Source: CAVQUE01 sp046290435
GTDB lineage: Bacteria > Actinomycetota > Acidimicrobiia > Acidimicrobiales > UBA8592
Length of the DNA: 64,000 bases
NCBI GenBank assembly: GCA_046290435.1
Contig: JBKAGO010000036.1
Location: 112,425-176,424, forward strand
Direction: 5' to 3'
Shown here: positions 17,909 to 25,892 of the stretch, in pieces
Layout of the letters: each line of letters starts with the position of its first letter
How positions within the stretch are numbered: position 1 is the stretch's first letter
Made by a program: the position numbers and the translations under genes
Notes under the pieces: model-generated
What the model was told of the DNA's origin: nothing
The model's database searches: none
What the model saw: only the letters and a program-made list of their open reading frames with translations

Positions 17909-18208
17909 ATGAAGACCACCCGCGTGCTGATCGCCCTCTTTCTCGGCCTCGTGCTCATCGCAGGCGCGTGCAGCACCGATCCCGAGGATCTCAGCGACGA
18001 GGACCTCAACTCCGAGCTGGTCAACGTCTTGACCTCCGATGATGCGCTCGACGAGCCGACTGCCCAGTGCGTCGTCGACAGCCTCTTCGAGACCCTCGAT
18101 CGCGACGTGATCAACCAGCTGGCCACGGCCGATGATCTCTCCGAGGTCACCGACGAGCAGTTCTCGGCCATCACCGACGGCGTCATCTCCTGCGGCGCCG
18201 TGGGATGA
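17909..18208 (+). CDS. Small lipoprotein, two-cysteine domain, paralogue 1
   Basis: 99 residues. Signal peptide with lipobox-like LIAGAC (Cys about residue 21), then an acidic helical domain with two cysteines: QCVVDSLFETLD and ITDGVISCG. ATG 17909 follows AGGAG. The next gene encodes a protein with the same spacing of features, so this is a tandem duplicate pair. The exported domain probably forms one disulfide. Function unknown. Confidence 0.72.
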   Translation: MKTTRVLIALFLGLVLIAGACSTDPEDLSDEDLNSELVNVLTSDDALDEPTAQCVVDSLFETLDRDVINQLATADDLSEVTDEQFSAITDGVISCGAVG

Positions 18209-18261
18209 CGTCGGCCGGCGCATGACCCGATGACGGGCCGGGCACCGCCTACGTTGGGCGG

Positions 18262-18618
18262 ATGCTCGAACCCGTTCGTCGTCAGCCACGCGCACGCTCA
18301 CGTGTCCCGTGGCGTCGCCGGCTCTGCTGGGTCGTCGCCGCTGTCCTGCTCTCGGCGGGTGGGTGCAGCGACGGCGGCGACACCGGCAGTGCCGAGCCCG
18401 ACACCGGTACGCAGCTGATGACCTTCTTCACCGAAGACGGTCGCCTCAGCAGCGACGAAGCGGAGTGCGCAGTCACCTACCTCATCGGCGAACTCGACGA
18501 GGCGGACCTCGAGGAGTTGGTGACGGTCGACAGCTTCGAGCAGGCGAGCGACGAACAGATCGCCGTGCTCACCGAGGCCCTGTCGGTCTGCATCGACAGG
18601 ACGGCAAGCGAGGACTGA
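18262..18618 (+). CDS. Small lipoprotein, two-cysteine domain, paralogue 2
   Basis: 118 residues. Basic N-terminus, hydrophobic core and lipobox LLSAGGC (Cys about residue 35), then ECAVTYLIGELDEADLEEL and ASDEQIAVLTEALSVC, matching the arrangement in the protein encoded just upstream (Cys, then about 38-40 residues, then Cys). The upstream stop is 53 bases away, so they may share a transcript. Function unknown. Confidence 0.7.
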   Translation: MLEPVRRQPRARSRVPWRRRLCWVVAAVLLSAGGCSDGGDTGSAEPDTGTQLMTFFTEDGRLSSDEAECAVTYLIGELDEADLEELVTVDSFEQASDEQIAVLTEALSVCIDRTASED

Positions 18619-18686
18619 GAGCCCGGCCCACAGCGGCCGGATCTCCGCCCCTCACGCGCAGACGATGATCGGCGCCCCCGGGTGGC

Positions 18687-20330
18687 TCAGACGTAGGTCG
18701 AGCCCTTGGGGGCGCCGATGTCTTTGCGGATCATGACGTTGACCACCGCCGGCTTGCCCGACGCCAGGGCCCGCTCGATGGCCGGGCGGATCTGGTCGGG
18801 TTCGGTGACGCACTCGCCGTGGCCGCCCAGCGCCTCGACCACCAGGTCGTAGCGGGTGGGCGCGAGCTCGGTGGCAACCAGGCGGTCGTCGCCGTAGAGC
18901 ATGGCCTGGGGGCGCATCATCTGGCCCCAGGCGGCGTCGTTGCCGATGACGCCGACGATGGGCAGGCCGAAGCGGACGGCGGTGTCGTACTCGAAACCGT
19001 TGAGCCCGAAGGACCCGTCGCCGTAGACGATGAGCACCCGCCGGTCGGGATGGGCCAGCTGGGCCGCGATCGCGAAGGGCATGCCGACGCCCAGCGTGCC
19101 CAGCGGACCCGGGTCCATCCAGGTGCCGTTGTCGGGAACCCGGAGCACCTTGGAGGCCTGCGCCACGATGTCGCCGCCGTCGCCGATGACGATCATCGTG
19201 TCGTCGGCCGCGACGACCTCGGCGATCTCGGCGCACAGCCGCAGCGGATCGATGGGGACCTCGTCGCTCGACAACTGCGTGGCCAGCGCTGCTTCGGCGT
19301 CGTCCTCGATGGAGCGCAGCTGCGCGGACCAGTCGGAGAAGTCGACTCCGCCGCGCTCGTGCAGCGCGTGTGCCAGCGCGGTGAGGTTGCGGCCGAGGTT
19401 GCCGACCAGACCCGCGTCGGTGGCCCGGTTCTGGCCGATCAGCGTCTCGTCGAGATCGAGCTGCACGATCTTGGTGTCGGCAGGGATCGACGCGCCGAAC
19501 CGCATCCGGAAGTCCAGAGGCGTGCCGGCCAGGATCACCACATCGGAGCCGGCGAGCGCGTCCTTTCGGCTGCGGTTGAAGAACTGAGGGTGGCTCATGG
19601 CCAGCTGGCCCCGACCCATGCCGTTGGTGAAGCACGGCATCGAGGTGGCCTCGACGAACGCCTCGAGCTCGGCGGCGCCCTCTGACCACTTCAGAGCGGT
19701 GCCGGCCATGATCATGGCCTTGTCGGCCCCGGCGATGATCTCGGCCGCAGCCTCGATGGCATCGGTCGCGGCGGCAGACGCCACGCGCACGTCACGGAAG
19801 GTGGGCACCTTCACGGTGGCGAGGTCGACCGGTCCGTGCAGGACGTCCATCGGCACCTCGAGGAACGCGGGCCCGGGCACGCCGGACAGGGCGGTGCGGA
19901 TGGCGAGCTCGACGTATTCGCCGAGGCGTTCGGTCTGGTAGCACGCGTCGGCCCACTTGGTGATGGGGCGCATCAGCCCGACGTGGTCCATCTCCTGCAG
20001 CGAGCCGCGGCGCAGGTTGGCGAAGGGGCCCTGGCCGCCGATGACGAGGATGGGCGAGTTGGCCCGCCATGCGTTGGCGACGCCGGTGACGCCGTCAGTG
20101 ACGCCGGGGCCCGCGGTGAGGATCGCAACGCCCACCTTGCCCGGGTTGAGGCGGGCCCACGCGTCGGCCGCATGGGTGGCGGCCTGTTCGTGGCGGACGT
20201 CGACGACGCGGATGCCCTCGTCGATGCAGCCGTCGTAGATGCCCATGACGTGGCCACCCGACAGGGTGAACACGCACTCGACGCCCGCTGCCTTCAGTGT
20301 CGCGGCGACGAGCCGCCCCCCGTGTGTCAT
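18687..20330 (-). CDS. Thiamine-diphosphate-dependent enzyme (acetolactate synthase / 2-hydroxyacyl-CoA lyase superfamily)
   Basis: 547 residues with the three-domain layout of the family. The cofactor-activating glutamate is in VRHEQAATHAADAWAR (about residue 50), and the TPP-metal motif runs from YGDGSFGLNGFE to GVIGNDAAW near residue 440. The N-terminal domain lacks the typical IlvB wording, and a proper ilvB lies at 42413, so this is more likely a lyase or decarboxylase acting on a 2-hydroxyacyl-CoA, oxalyl-CoA or 2-keto acid. It is downstream of an aldehyde dehydrogenase on the same strand, which fits a lyase releasing an aldehyde. ATG 20330; a palindromic repeat lies just upstream. Confidence 0.82.
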   Translation of the reverse strand: MTHGGRLVAATLKAAGVECVFTLSGGHVMGIYDGCIDEGIRVVDVRHEQAATHAADAWARLNPGKVGVAILTAGPGVTDGVTGVANAWRANSPILVIGGQGPFANLRRGSLQEMDHVGLMRPITKWADACYQTERLGEYVELAIRTALSGVPGPAFLEVPMDVLHGPVDLATVKVPTFRDVRVASAAATDAIEAAAEIIAGADKAMIMAGTALKWSEGAAELEAFVEATSMPCFTNGMGRGQLAMSHPQFFNRSRKDALAGSDVVILAGTPLDFRMRFGASIPADTKIVQLDLDETLIGQNRATDAGLVGNLGRNLTALAHALHERGGVDFSDWSAQLRSIEDDAEAALATQLSSDEVPIDPLRLCAEIAEVVAADDTMIVIGDGGDIVAQASKVLRVPDNGTWMDPGPLGTLGVGMPFAIAAQLAHPDRRVLIVYGDGSFGLNGFEYDTAVRFGLPIVGVIGNDAAWGQMMRPQAMLYGDDRLVATELAPTRYDLVVEALGGHGECVTEPDQIRPAIERALASGKPAVVNVMIRKDIGAPKGSTYV

Positions 20331-20350
20331 GACCCAGTTCCCACAGGGCA

Positions 20351-20413
20351 GACCCGCTTTCCGCTTTCTCGAAGCGTTGGACCTGGGCGGGCGCAGAAGC
20401 GGGAAAGCGGGTC
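20351..20413. repeat. Palindromic repeat family C, copy 1
   Basis: Arms GACCCGCTTTCCGCTTTCT (20351-20369) and AGAAGCGGGAAAGCGGGTC (20395-20413) are near-perfect inverted repeats around a 25-base loop. It fills the gap between the aldehyde dehydrogenase stop and the TPP enzyme start. A longer copy is at 23865. Confidence 0.8.
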
Positions 20414-20425
20414 GACCCCATGGGT

Positions 20426-21886
20426 TCACGCGGGCCAGTTGATGGCCTGGATCTCGCTGTAGGCGTGGAGGCCCCAGATGCCGCGGTCGCGGCCCACGCC
20501 GGACATCTTGAAGCCGCCGAAGGGGGCCTCCATGTGGGGCGCGACGCTGTTGAGGCCGACGTTGCCGGTCTCGAGGCGCTTGGCGATGTCGTAGGCCCGC
20601 GTCGTGTTGCCCGAGTAGACGTAGCTGAACAGGCCGTAGTGGCTCTGGTTGGCGAGCTCCACGGCGTGGTCGTCGCCGTCGTGGGCCATGATCACGACGA
20701 CCGGCCCGAAGGCCTCCTCCTGCACGACGTGCATGTCGGGGTTGCAGTCTGCGAGCAGCGTCGGGGCGACGAAGTACCCGTCGAGCTCGGGGCGTTCGCC
20801 GCCCACCACCACGCGGGCGCCGTCGTCGATACCGGTCTGGATGAAGGCCTCGACCCGGTCGCGGTGGGTCTCGGTGATGACCGGGCCGACCAGCGTCGCG
20901 GGGTCGCGGGCATCGCCGGGCTGCAGGAATGCAGCAACGCCTTCGAGCGCTGCGATGGTCTCGTCGTAGATGTCGCGGTGGCAGATGACCCGGGTGGGCG
21001 CAGTGCAGATCTGGCCGCTGTGGAAGCCCCACACGCTGGCGATGCCGCCGACCGCTGCCTTGACGTCGCAGTCCTCGGTCATGATCAGCGCGCCCTTGCC
21101 GCCGAGCTCCATCAGCAGGCGCTTCATGGTCTTGCCGCCGGCCTCCATGATCCGGGCGCCCACCGGCGAGCTCCCGGTGAAGCTGATCATGTTGACATCG
21201 GGCGAATCGACCAGCGCGGCGCCGACGTCGGGGCTCGAGCCCACCAGGACGTTGACCACCCCGGGCGGGAAGATCTCGTCGAGCAGCTCGCCCAGCAGGA
21301 TGGAGCCCAGCGGGTCCTGAGGGGCGGGCTTGATGATGCAGGTGTTGCCCATGGCCAGCGCCGGCGCGATCTTGCCGGCGACGTTGACCAGCGGGAAGTT
21401 GTACGGCGTGATCGCGGCCACGACGCCGACGGGCTGGTGGATGACGTTGCCGCTGATGAGCGCTGCGGGGGCAAGCGCCGTGGCCGGCGATGCCAGCGGC
21501 TTGAGGGGCACGTCGAGCTCACGGGGCCGCGAGTAGTAACGGAACCGGTCGATGAACGCGCCCGAGACCTGCATGGTCTTGGCGACGTTGATGGTGGCGC
21601 CGGTCTCGGCCTGGACGATGTCGACCCAGTCGGGGGCGACCTCGGCGAGGCGGTCGGCGGCGCGGGCGAGGTACTCGCAGCGCTCGGCCATCGACAGCGC
21701 CTTCCACCCTGCGAGCGCCTCCCTGGCGGCTGCGGCGGCCTGGTCGGCATGGTCGACGGTGGCCTCGGGGGCCCGTCCGATGACCTCGGTGCTGTTGGGG
21801 TCGACGATGTCGTAGGTGTCGGCGGTGGAGACCGCCTCGCCCCCGATGCGCAGTGTCCATTCGCGGTCGACGTCGATCGTGGTCAC
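20426..21886 (-). CDS. NAD(P)-dependent aldehyde dehydrogenase
   Basis: 486 residues. Oxidises an aldehyde to the acid in the cytoplasm. Family marks: ITPYNFPLVNVAGKIAPALA (cofactor site), SFTGSSPVGARIM, the general base Glu in LLMELGGKGALI, and the nucleophile in FHSGQICTAPTR. I start it at GTG 21886, which has GGGAGGG a few bases upstream; an upstream ATG at 21934 would put the coding region against the operator. The TPP-dependent lyase gene lies downstream. Chain-length preference unknown. Confidence 0.92.
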   Translation of the reverse strand: MTTIDVDREWTLRIGGEAVSTADTYDIVDPNSTEVIGRAPEATVDHADQAAAAAREALAGWKALSMAERCEYLARAADRLAEVAPDWVDIVQAETGATINVAKTMQVSGAFIDRFRYYSRPRELDVPLKPLASPATALAPAALISGNVIHQPVGVVAAITPYNFPLVNVAGKIAPALAMGNTCIIKPAPQDPLGSILLGELLDEIFPPGVVNVLVGSSPDVGAALVDSPDVNMISFTGSSPVGARIMEAGGKTMKRLLMELGGKGALIMTEDCDVKAAVGGIASVWGFHSGQICTAPTRVICHRDIYDETIAALEGVAAFLQPGDARDPATLVGPVITETHRDRVEAFIQTGIDDGARVVVGGERPELDGYFVAPTLLADCNPDMHVVQEEAFGPVVVIMAHDGDDHAVELANQSHYGLFSYVYSGNTTRAYDIAKRLETGNVGLNSVAPHMEAPFGGFKMSGVGRDRGIWGLHAYSEIQAINWPA

Positions 21887-21936
21887 GATTGCCCTCCCGG
21901 TGTTCGGCGGCGCCGATCCTAGTGCGCCGGGCACCG

Positions 21937-21955
21937 AGCTGACGCTCCGTCAGAT
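21937..21955. promoter_or_regulatory. Palindromic operator, CTGAC-N5-GTCAG type, copy 2
   Basis: AGCTGACGCTCCGTCAGAT, the same 19-base form as at 1131. On the minus strand a -10 (TAGGAT, 21916-21921) lies 17 bases past the position of a -35 inside the palindrome, so binding would block the aldehyde dehydrogenase promoter. It could also affect the divergent amidohydrolase gene. Confidence 0.68.
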
Positions 21956-22146
21956 CCGCCGGCGCATCCCCACCCGTTGCCTGGGTCGTCGCCTGCCGCG
22001 ACGGCGGGCCCCACCACGACGTCCGTGACTGCCTCTGCACGCGTTGATGCCCGGGCAAACCCGTCACAGACGTCACCGCAGGAGGCGGACGGCTACGGTT
22101 GCGCTGCACGACAACGAGGTCGAAGCCGAACCCAGGGGGACCTTCC

Positions 22147-23865
22147 ATGTTCGACGTCATCATCTCCGGCGGCGACGTCATCGACGGCACCAACGCACCG
22201 CGCCGACGCGCGGATGTGGGCATCGTCGGCGACCGCGTCACCGCCATCGCCGATCTATCGGCGGCCGAGGCCGCGCAGCGCATCGACGCCGCCGGCAAGG
22301 TCGTGGCGCCCGGCTTCGTCGACGTCCACACCCACCTCGACGCCCAGGCCTTCTGGGACACCACGCTGTCGCCGTCGCCGCTGCACGGCGTCACCTCGGT
22401 CATCGGCGGCAACTGCGGGTTCACCATCGCCCCCCTCGGCGACGACCCGTCCCACGGCGAGTACCTGATGCGGATGCTGGCCCGCGTCGAGGGCATGCCC
22501 CTCGAGACCCTCCAGGCCGGCGTCCCGTGGAACTGGTCCAGCACCGCCGAGTACCTCGACGCGCTCGACGGCGGCCTGTCCATCAACGCCGGCTTCAAGG
22601 TCGGGCACTCGGCGCTGCGCCGGGTGGTGATGGGTCCCGACTCGGTGAAGCGCCCCTGCACCCCAGAAGAGCTCGCCGCCATGCAGGACCTGCTGCGGGC
22701 CGGGCTCGATGCCGGCGGCATCGGCTTCTCGTCGTCGTGGGCCCGCACCCACAACGACCCCGACGGCCACATGGTGCCCAGCCGCTACGCCGAGGCCGAC
22801 GAGCTCATCGGGCTGTGTTCGGTCCTGGCCGACTACGAAGGCACCTCGGTGGAGTTCATCCCGGCGCTGGGCCCCTTCGACGACTGGGCCGTCGAGCTGA
22901 TGGCCGACATGTCGGCAGCGGCGCAGAGCCCGCTCAATTGGAACGTCATGAACGTCAACGCCCGCACCCTCGACGAGGGCCGCGGCAAGCTCCGCGCCGG
23001 CGACGTCGCCCGCGAACGCGGCGGCAAGGTCGTGGCGCTCACCGTGCCGATGACGCTGTCGCTACGGCTCAACTTCATCAGCGGCTTCATCCTCGACGCC
23101 CTCCCCGAGTGGGAGAGCTTCATCGCCAAGAGCGTCGATGAGAAGCTGGCCATCCTGGCCGATCCGGCCGGGCGCAAGGCCCTCGACGAGGTCGCCCAGC
23201 AGGACAGCCCCGTGCGCAACATCGCGCACTGGGGCGCCAAGACGATCTTCGAGACCCGCGCGCCGGAGAACGAGGGGCTTGCCGGCAAGACCGTCTACCA
23301 GATCGCCGAGGAGCGCGGCACGAGCCCGTGGGACACGCTCTGCGACATCGCGGTGGCCGACGGGTTGGCCACGTCGTTCGGCAACCCGCCACCCGACGAG
23401 CCCGACGTCGACTGGGAGGCCCGCATCGAGATCTGGCGCGATCCCCGCGCCGTGGTGGGAGCCTCCGACGCCGGAGCGCACCTCGACCTGTTCCTGTCGA
23501 GCAACTACGCCACCCACATGCTCGGCGAGGCGGTCCGCCGCCGGAACCTGATGCCGATGGAAGAGGCCATCCACCTGCTCACCGACGTCCAGGCCCGCCT
23601 GTACGGCCTGAAGGATCGCGGCCGCCTGGCCGAGGGCGGCTACGCCGATGTCGTGGTCATCGACGAGACGACCATCGGCTCGGGCGACATCACCTACCGC
23701 GACGACCTCCCCGCCGGCGCCAGCCGCCTCTACGCCGAGGCCAACGGCATCGAGCAGGTCCTCTGCAACGGCGAACTCATCGTCGAGCACGGCGAGTTCA
23801 CCGACGCCCGCCCCGGCACCCTCTTCCGCAGCGGCACCGACACCGCCAGCCCCTCACTGGACTAG
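22147..23865 (+). CDS. D-aminoacylase-type amidohydrolase (amidohydrolase family 3)
   Basis: 572 residues. A TIM-barrel metal hydrolase with the metal-binding motif APGFVDVHTHLDAQ (about residues 54-67), GHSALRRVVMG, and the late GASDAGAHLDLF containing the catalytic Asp. Relatives remove N-acyl groups from D-amino acids or act on cyclic amides. Start ATG 22147 after GGGGGA. The stop codon touches a 90-base palindromic repeat. Exact substrate unknown. Confidence 0.88.
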   Translation: MFDVIISGGDVIDGTNAPRRRADVGIVGDRVTAIADLSAAEAAQRIDAAGKVVAPGFVDVHTHLDAQAFWDTTLSPSPLHGVTSVIGGNCGFTIAPLGDDPSHGEYLMRMLARVEGMPLETLQAGVPWNWSSTAEYLDALDGGLSINAGFKVGHSALRRVVMGPDSVKRPCTPEELAAMQDLLRAGLDAGGIGFSSSWARTHNDPDGHMVPSRYAEADELIGLCSVLADYEGTSVEFIPALGPFDDWAVELMADMSAAAQSPLNWNVMNVNARTLDEGRGKLRAGDVARERGGKVVALTVPMTLSLRLNFISGFILDALPEWESFIAKSVDEKLAILADPAGRKALDEVAQQDSPVRNIAHWGAKTIFETRAPENEGLAGKTVYQIAEERGTSPWDTLCDIAVADGLATSFGNPPPDEPDVDWEARIEIWRDPRAVVGASDAGAHLDLFLSSNYATHMLGEAVRRRNLMPMEEAIHLLTDVQARLYGLKDRGRLAEGGYADVVVIDETTIGSGDITYRDDLPAGASRLYAEANGIEQVLCNGELIVEHGEFTDARPGTLFRSGTDTASPSLD

Positions 23866-23954
23866 GGGTCAGATCCCGCTTTCCCGCTTTCTCGGGCTCG
23901 CGGCATGCAGTGCCCCGAATCATGGGAGAAAGCGGGAAAGCGGGGTCTGACCCC
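23865..23954. repeat. Palindromic repeat family C, copy 2 (29-base arms)
   Basis: Left arm 23865-23893 begins GGGGTCAGATCCCGC and right arm 23926-23954 ends GCGGGGTCTGACCCC; 28 of 29 positions pair, around a 32-base loop. Nested CCCGCTTT repeats recur in the copy at 20351. It occupies nearly the whole gap between two convergent genes, where it could also end transcription from both sides. Confidence 0.88.
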
Positions 23955-23963
23955 AGCCCTGCG

Positions 23964-25073
23964 TTACGTCCCTGCGGGGCGTTGGGTGTGCTGACCGATT
24001 GTGGCGGCCAACTCGTCCGGGGTGTACTGCGGCACCGGGTCGGCGTCGAAGTCGTCGGGGCTCGTGGCCGTGTCGGGCAGCGGCAGGTAGTAGTCGTTGC
24101 CCTGGGCTGCCCACTCCCCCACCATCTCGAAGAAGGCCGGGCCCTGCGCGTCGATCCCTCGGATGGGCATGGAGCCGCGTCGGATCGTGAAGTCGTGCGG
24201 CGCCAGTTCGCCGGCGCGCACGAACCATGCCTCGGCGGCCTCGGCGCAGCCCGCCTTCACGAGATGCCAGCCCACGGCGAACGCAGCACGGGCCTCCTGG
24301 TCGGCGGCCGTCGGCACCTTCGTGTCGGCCGCCACGTCGCCGGCATACGCCGGCGCCTCACCCCGCACCCACGCCCGCAGCGCCTCGATGGGCTTGCGGT
24401 TGTGGAACTGGGTGATCGCGGCGAACTCGTTGGAGACGTAGTGGACGTCCTGGGGCCGGACGATGCGGCCCTCCTCGTCGATCCACACGACCGTGGGCAC
24501 GTTGACCATGTTGTAGAGATCGGCCACCCGGTGCTCGGTGTCGATCAGGCTCGGGTGCGTCGCTGCGGCCTTGTCGATGTAGGGCCGGGCGTCCTCGGGC
24601 GAGCGGTCGATCGCGACGGTGATGACCACCAGTCCCTCACCGCTGAGCTCTTCGTGGATGGCCTGCCACACGGGCAGGTCGTAGCGGCATCCTCACCAGC
24701 TGGCGTAGGCATAGAGGACGACCTTGTTGCCCCGGAAGTCGCTGAGGCGGTGCGTGGTGCCGTCGAGGTCGGCCAGTTCGAAATCGGGAGCGATGCCCGA
24801 CCGCAGCGCCTCGGCCCGCTCGGCCGCCGGCGCCGCAAAGGCCGCCACCCGCTCGGCAGTGTCGATCGCAGCGGGCCGACCGAGCAGCGACGCCAGCGTC
24901 GCGGCCTCGATGGGGCCCTCGCCGACGTCGGCCGGTACCGGGATACACACGTCGCCGCGGCACAAGCCCTCGGGCTTACGCTCCCAGCCGAGGAGGGCCG
25001 GATCGACGGCGAGTTCGTCGCCGCCGTCCACCGTGTGGGTCTGCTGTTCGTCGATGACCGTCCACGTCGCCAT
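23964..25073 (-). CDS. Probable selenoprotein: TlpA/ResA-like thioredoxin-fold protein with in-frame TGA (Sec127)
   Basis: Reads as one 369-residue protein if TGA 24695-24693 is selenocysteine. N-terminal region of about 90 residues with CRGDVC, then a redoxin/TlpA-type domain: APDFELADLDGTTHRLSDFR, KVVLYAYASW, then TGA-Gly-Cys-Arg, YDLPVWQAIHEEL, VITVAIDRSPEDARPYI, VPTVVWIDEEGRIV. In ordinary relatives the TGA position is the first redox cysteine after Trp. Both sides are in the same frame and belong to one fold, so a true stop would destroy the domain at its active site. A SECIS-like hairpin follows at once. The C-terminal 110 residues look helical. Expected role: thiol or peroxide redox chemistry in the cytoplasm, as no signal peptide is seen. 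No sel genes lie in this window. Confidence 0.82.
24656..24695 (-). promoter_or_regulatory. Sec codon with bacterial SECIS-like hairpin
   Basis: Directly after TGA (24695-24693), GGATG (24692-24688) pairs with CATCC (24660-24656). Inside, CCTGCC (24678-24673) pairs perfectly with GGCAGG (24667-24662) around the loop CGTGT. The GU of the apical loop is 25-26 bases from the first base of TGA, close to the position in known bacterial SECIS elements such as E. coli fdhF. The inner 9-base strand is unpaired. Confidence 0.7.
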
Positions 25074-25079
25074 TGCGTC

Positions 25080-25085
25080 ACGCTA
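25080..25085 (-). promoter_or_regulatory. Possible -10 of a leaderless promoter for the selenoprotein gene
   Basis: TAGCGT on the minus strand lies 6 bases before ATG 25073, where a transcript would start at the A of ATG. There is no ribosome-binding sequence in front of this ATG. No clear -35 is seen. Weak evidence. Confidence 0.35.
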
Positions 25086-25157
25086 CCCCACAGCGAATTG
25101 ACCGACTGGAAGTCGTTCAGCGGCCTGTCGCGACCGTGGACTCGCTGCCAGCGCCAG

Positions 25158-25892
25158 CTACTCGCCTTCGTCGCCCGCCCGAGCTTCGGCAATGCGTTCG
25201 GCGATGACTGCGTCGAGTCGCTCATAGGGCTCGAGGCGCTGCAGTTCGGCATGCTCCGAGACGGAAACCTCGGCCGACACGATGCGGCGCAGTGCGTCGA
25301 GGTCACCCCCGGCGACTGCTCGGGAGTAGTCGGTCTGCGCTTGCCCCTCGATCTGGACGAGACGGCCGGACTCCAACAGCATCGTCGTCCACGGAAGCAG
25401 GCCGTAGGAATCCGACCGGGACACGACGGCCGAAGCGTACGAGCGGCCCTGCTCGAACCACGGCTGGCTGTCGAGAACGATCCGATGTAGGAACTCGCCA
25501 TCTCGATAGCCGACCAACCCCGCCCCGACGGTGAAACGTTCCCCGGGCCTGAGGCTGTCCGCGGAATCCACTGCGTCGGGCCAGATCAGCTCGACCACCT
25601 CGACCTGCGCAAGACGGGGCACGGCGCCCTCGCCTTCGCCTGGCAATTCCGGCGCTTCGATCGCGAGGACTTCCAAGATCACGATGGCGTCGGCCATGCC
25701 CGCTACTTCGCCGACCCTCTCGACTGGGAACACCGGCTCACCTTCGGCCGCAATGGTGACGGTCTCGTCGTTGGTAGATATGGCACCGTCGGAGCTGCCG
25801 TCACCACAACCCAACAGCGCTGGACAGGCAGCTGCGAAGACAATCAGCCCAAAGAGCGCAGCGCGACTCCTCCGCTCAATTCCAATGGCCAT
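25158..25892 (-). CDS. Hypothetical lipoprotein
   Basis: 244 residues. Signal peptide with lipobox PALLGC (Cys about residue 29), then a soluble domain of mixed strands and helices (ADAIVILEVLAIEAPEL, RFTVGAGLVGYRDGEFLHRI, DSYGLLPWTTMLLESGRLV). Its start overlaps the end of the metallopeptidase gene by 17 bases, so the two are translated from one message. Codon use is a little less GC-biased than in neighbours. No known domain recognised. Confidence 0.75.
   Translation of the reverse strand: MAIGIERRSRAALFGLIVFAAACPALLGCGDGSSDGAISTNDETVTIAAEGEPVFPVERVGEVAGMADAIVILEVLAIEAPELPGEGEGAVPRLAQVEVVELIWPDAVDSADSLRPGERFTVGAGLVGYRDGEFLHRIVLDSQPWFEQGRSYASAVVSRSDSYGLLPWTTMLLESGRLVQIEGQAQTDYSRAVAGGDLDALRRIVSAEVSVSEHAELQRLEPYERLDAVIAERIAEARAGDEGE

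Noticed and set aside
17414..18301. 295-residue minus-strand frame opposite the first small lipoprotein
   Set aside because: No ribosome site and no motif; the plus-strand gene has a signal peptide and AGGAG in front.
23964..24671. Separate 235-residue gene from an internal GTG after the TGA, with 24693-25073 as another gene
   Set aside because: It would begin in the middle of the thioredoxin fold without a ribosome site; the two parts share one frame and one domain. Kept instead as a Sec-containing protein.
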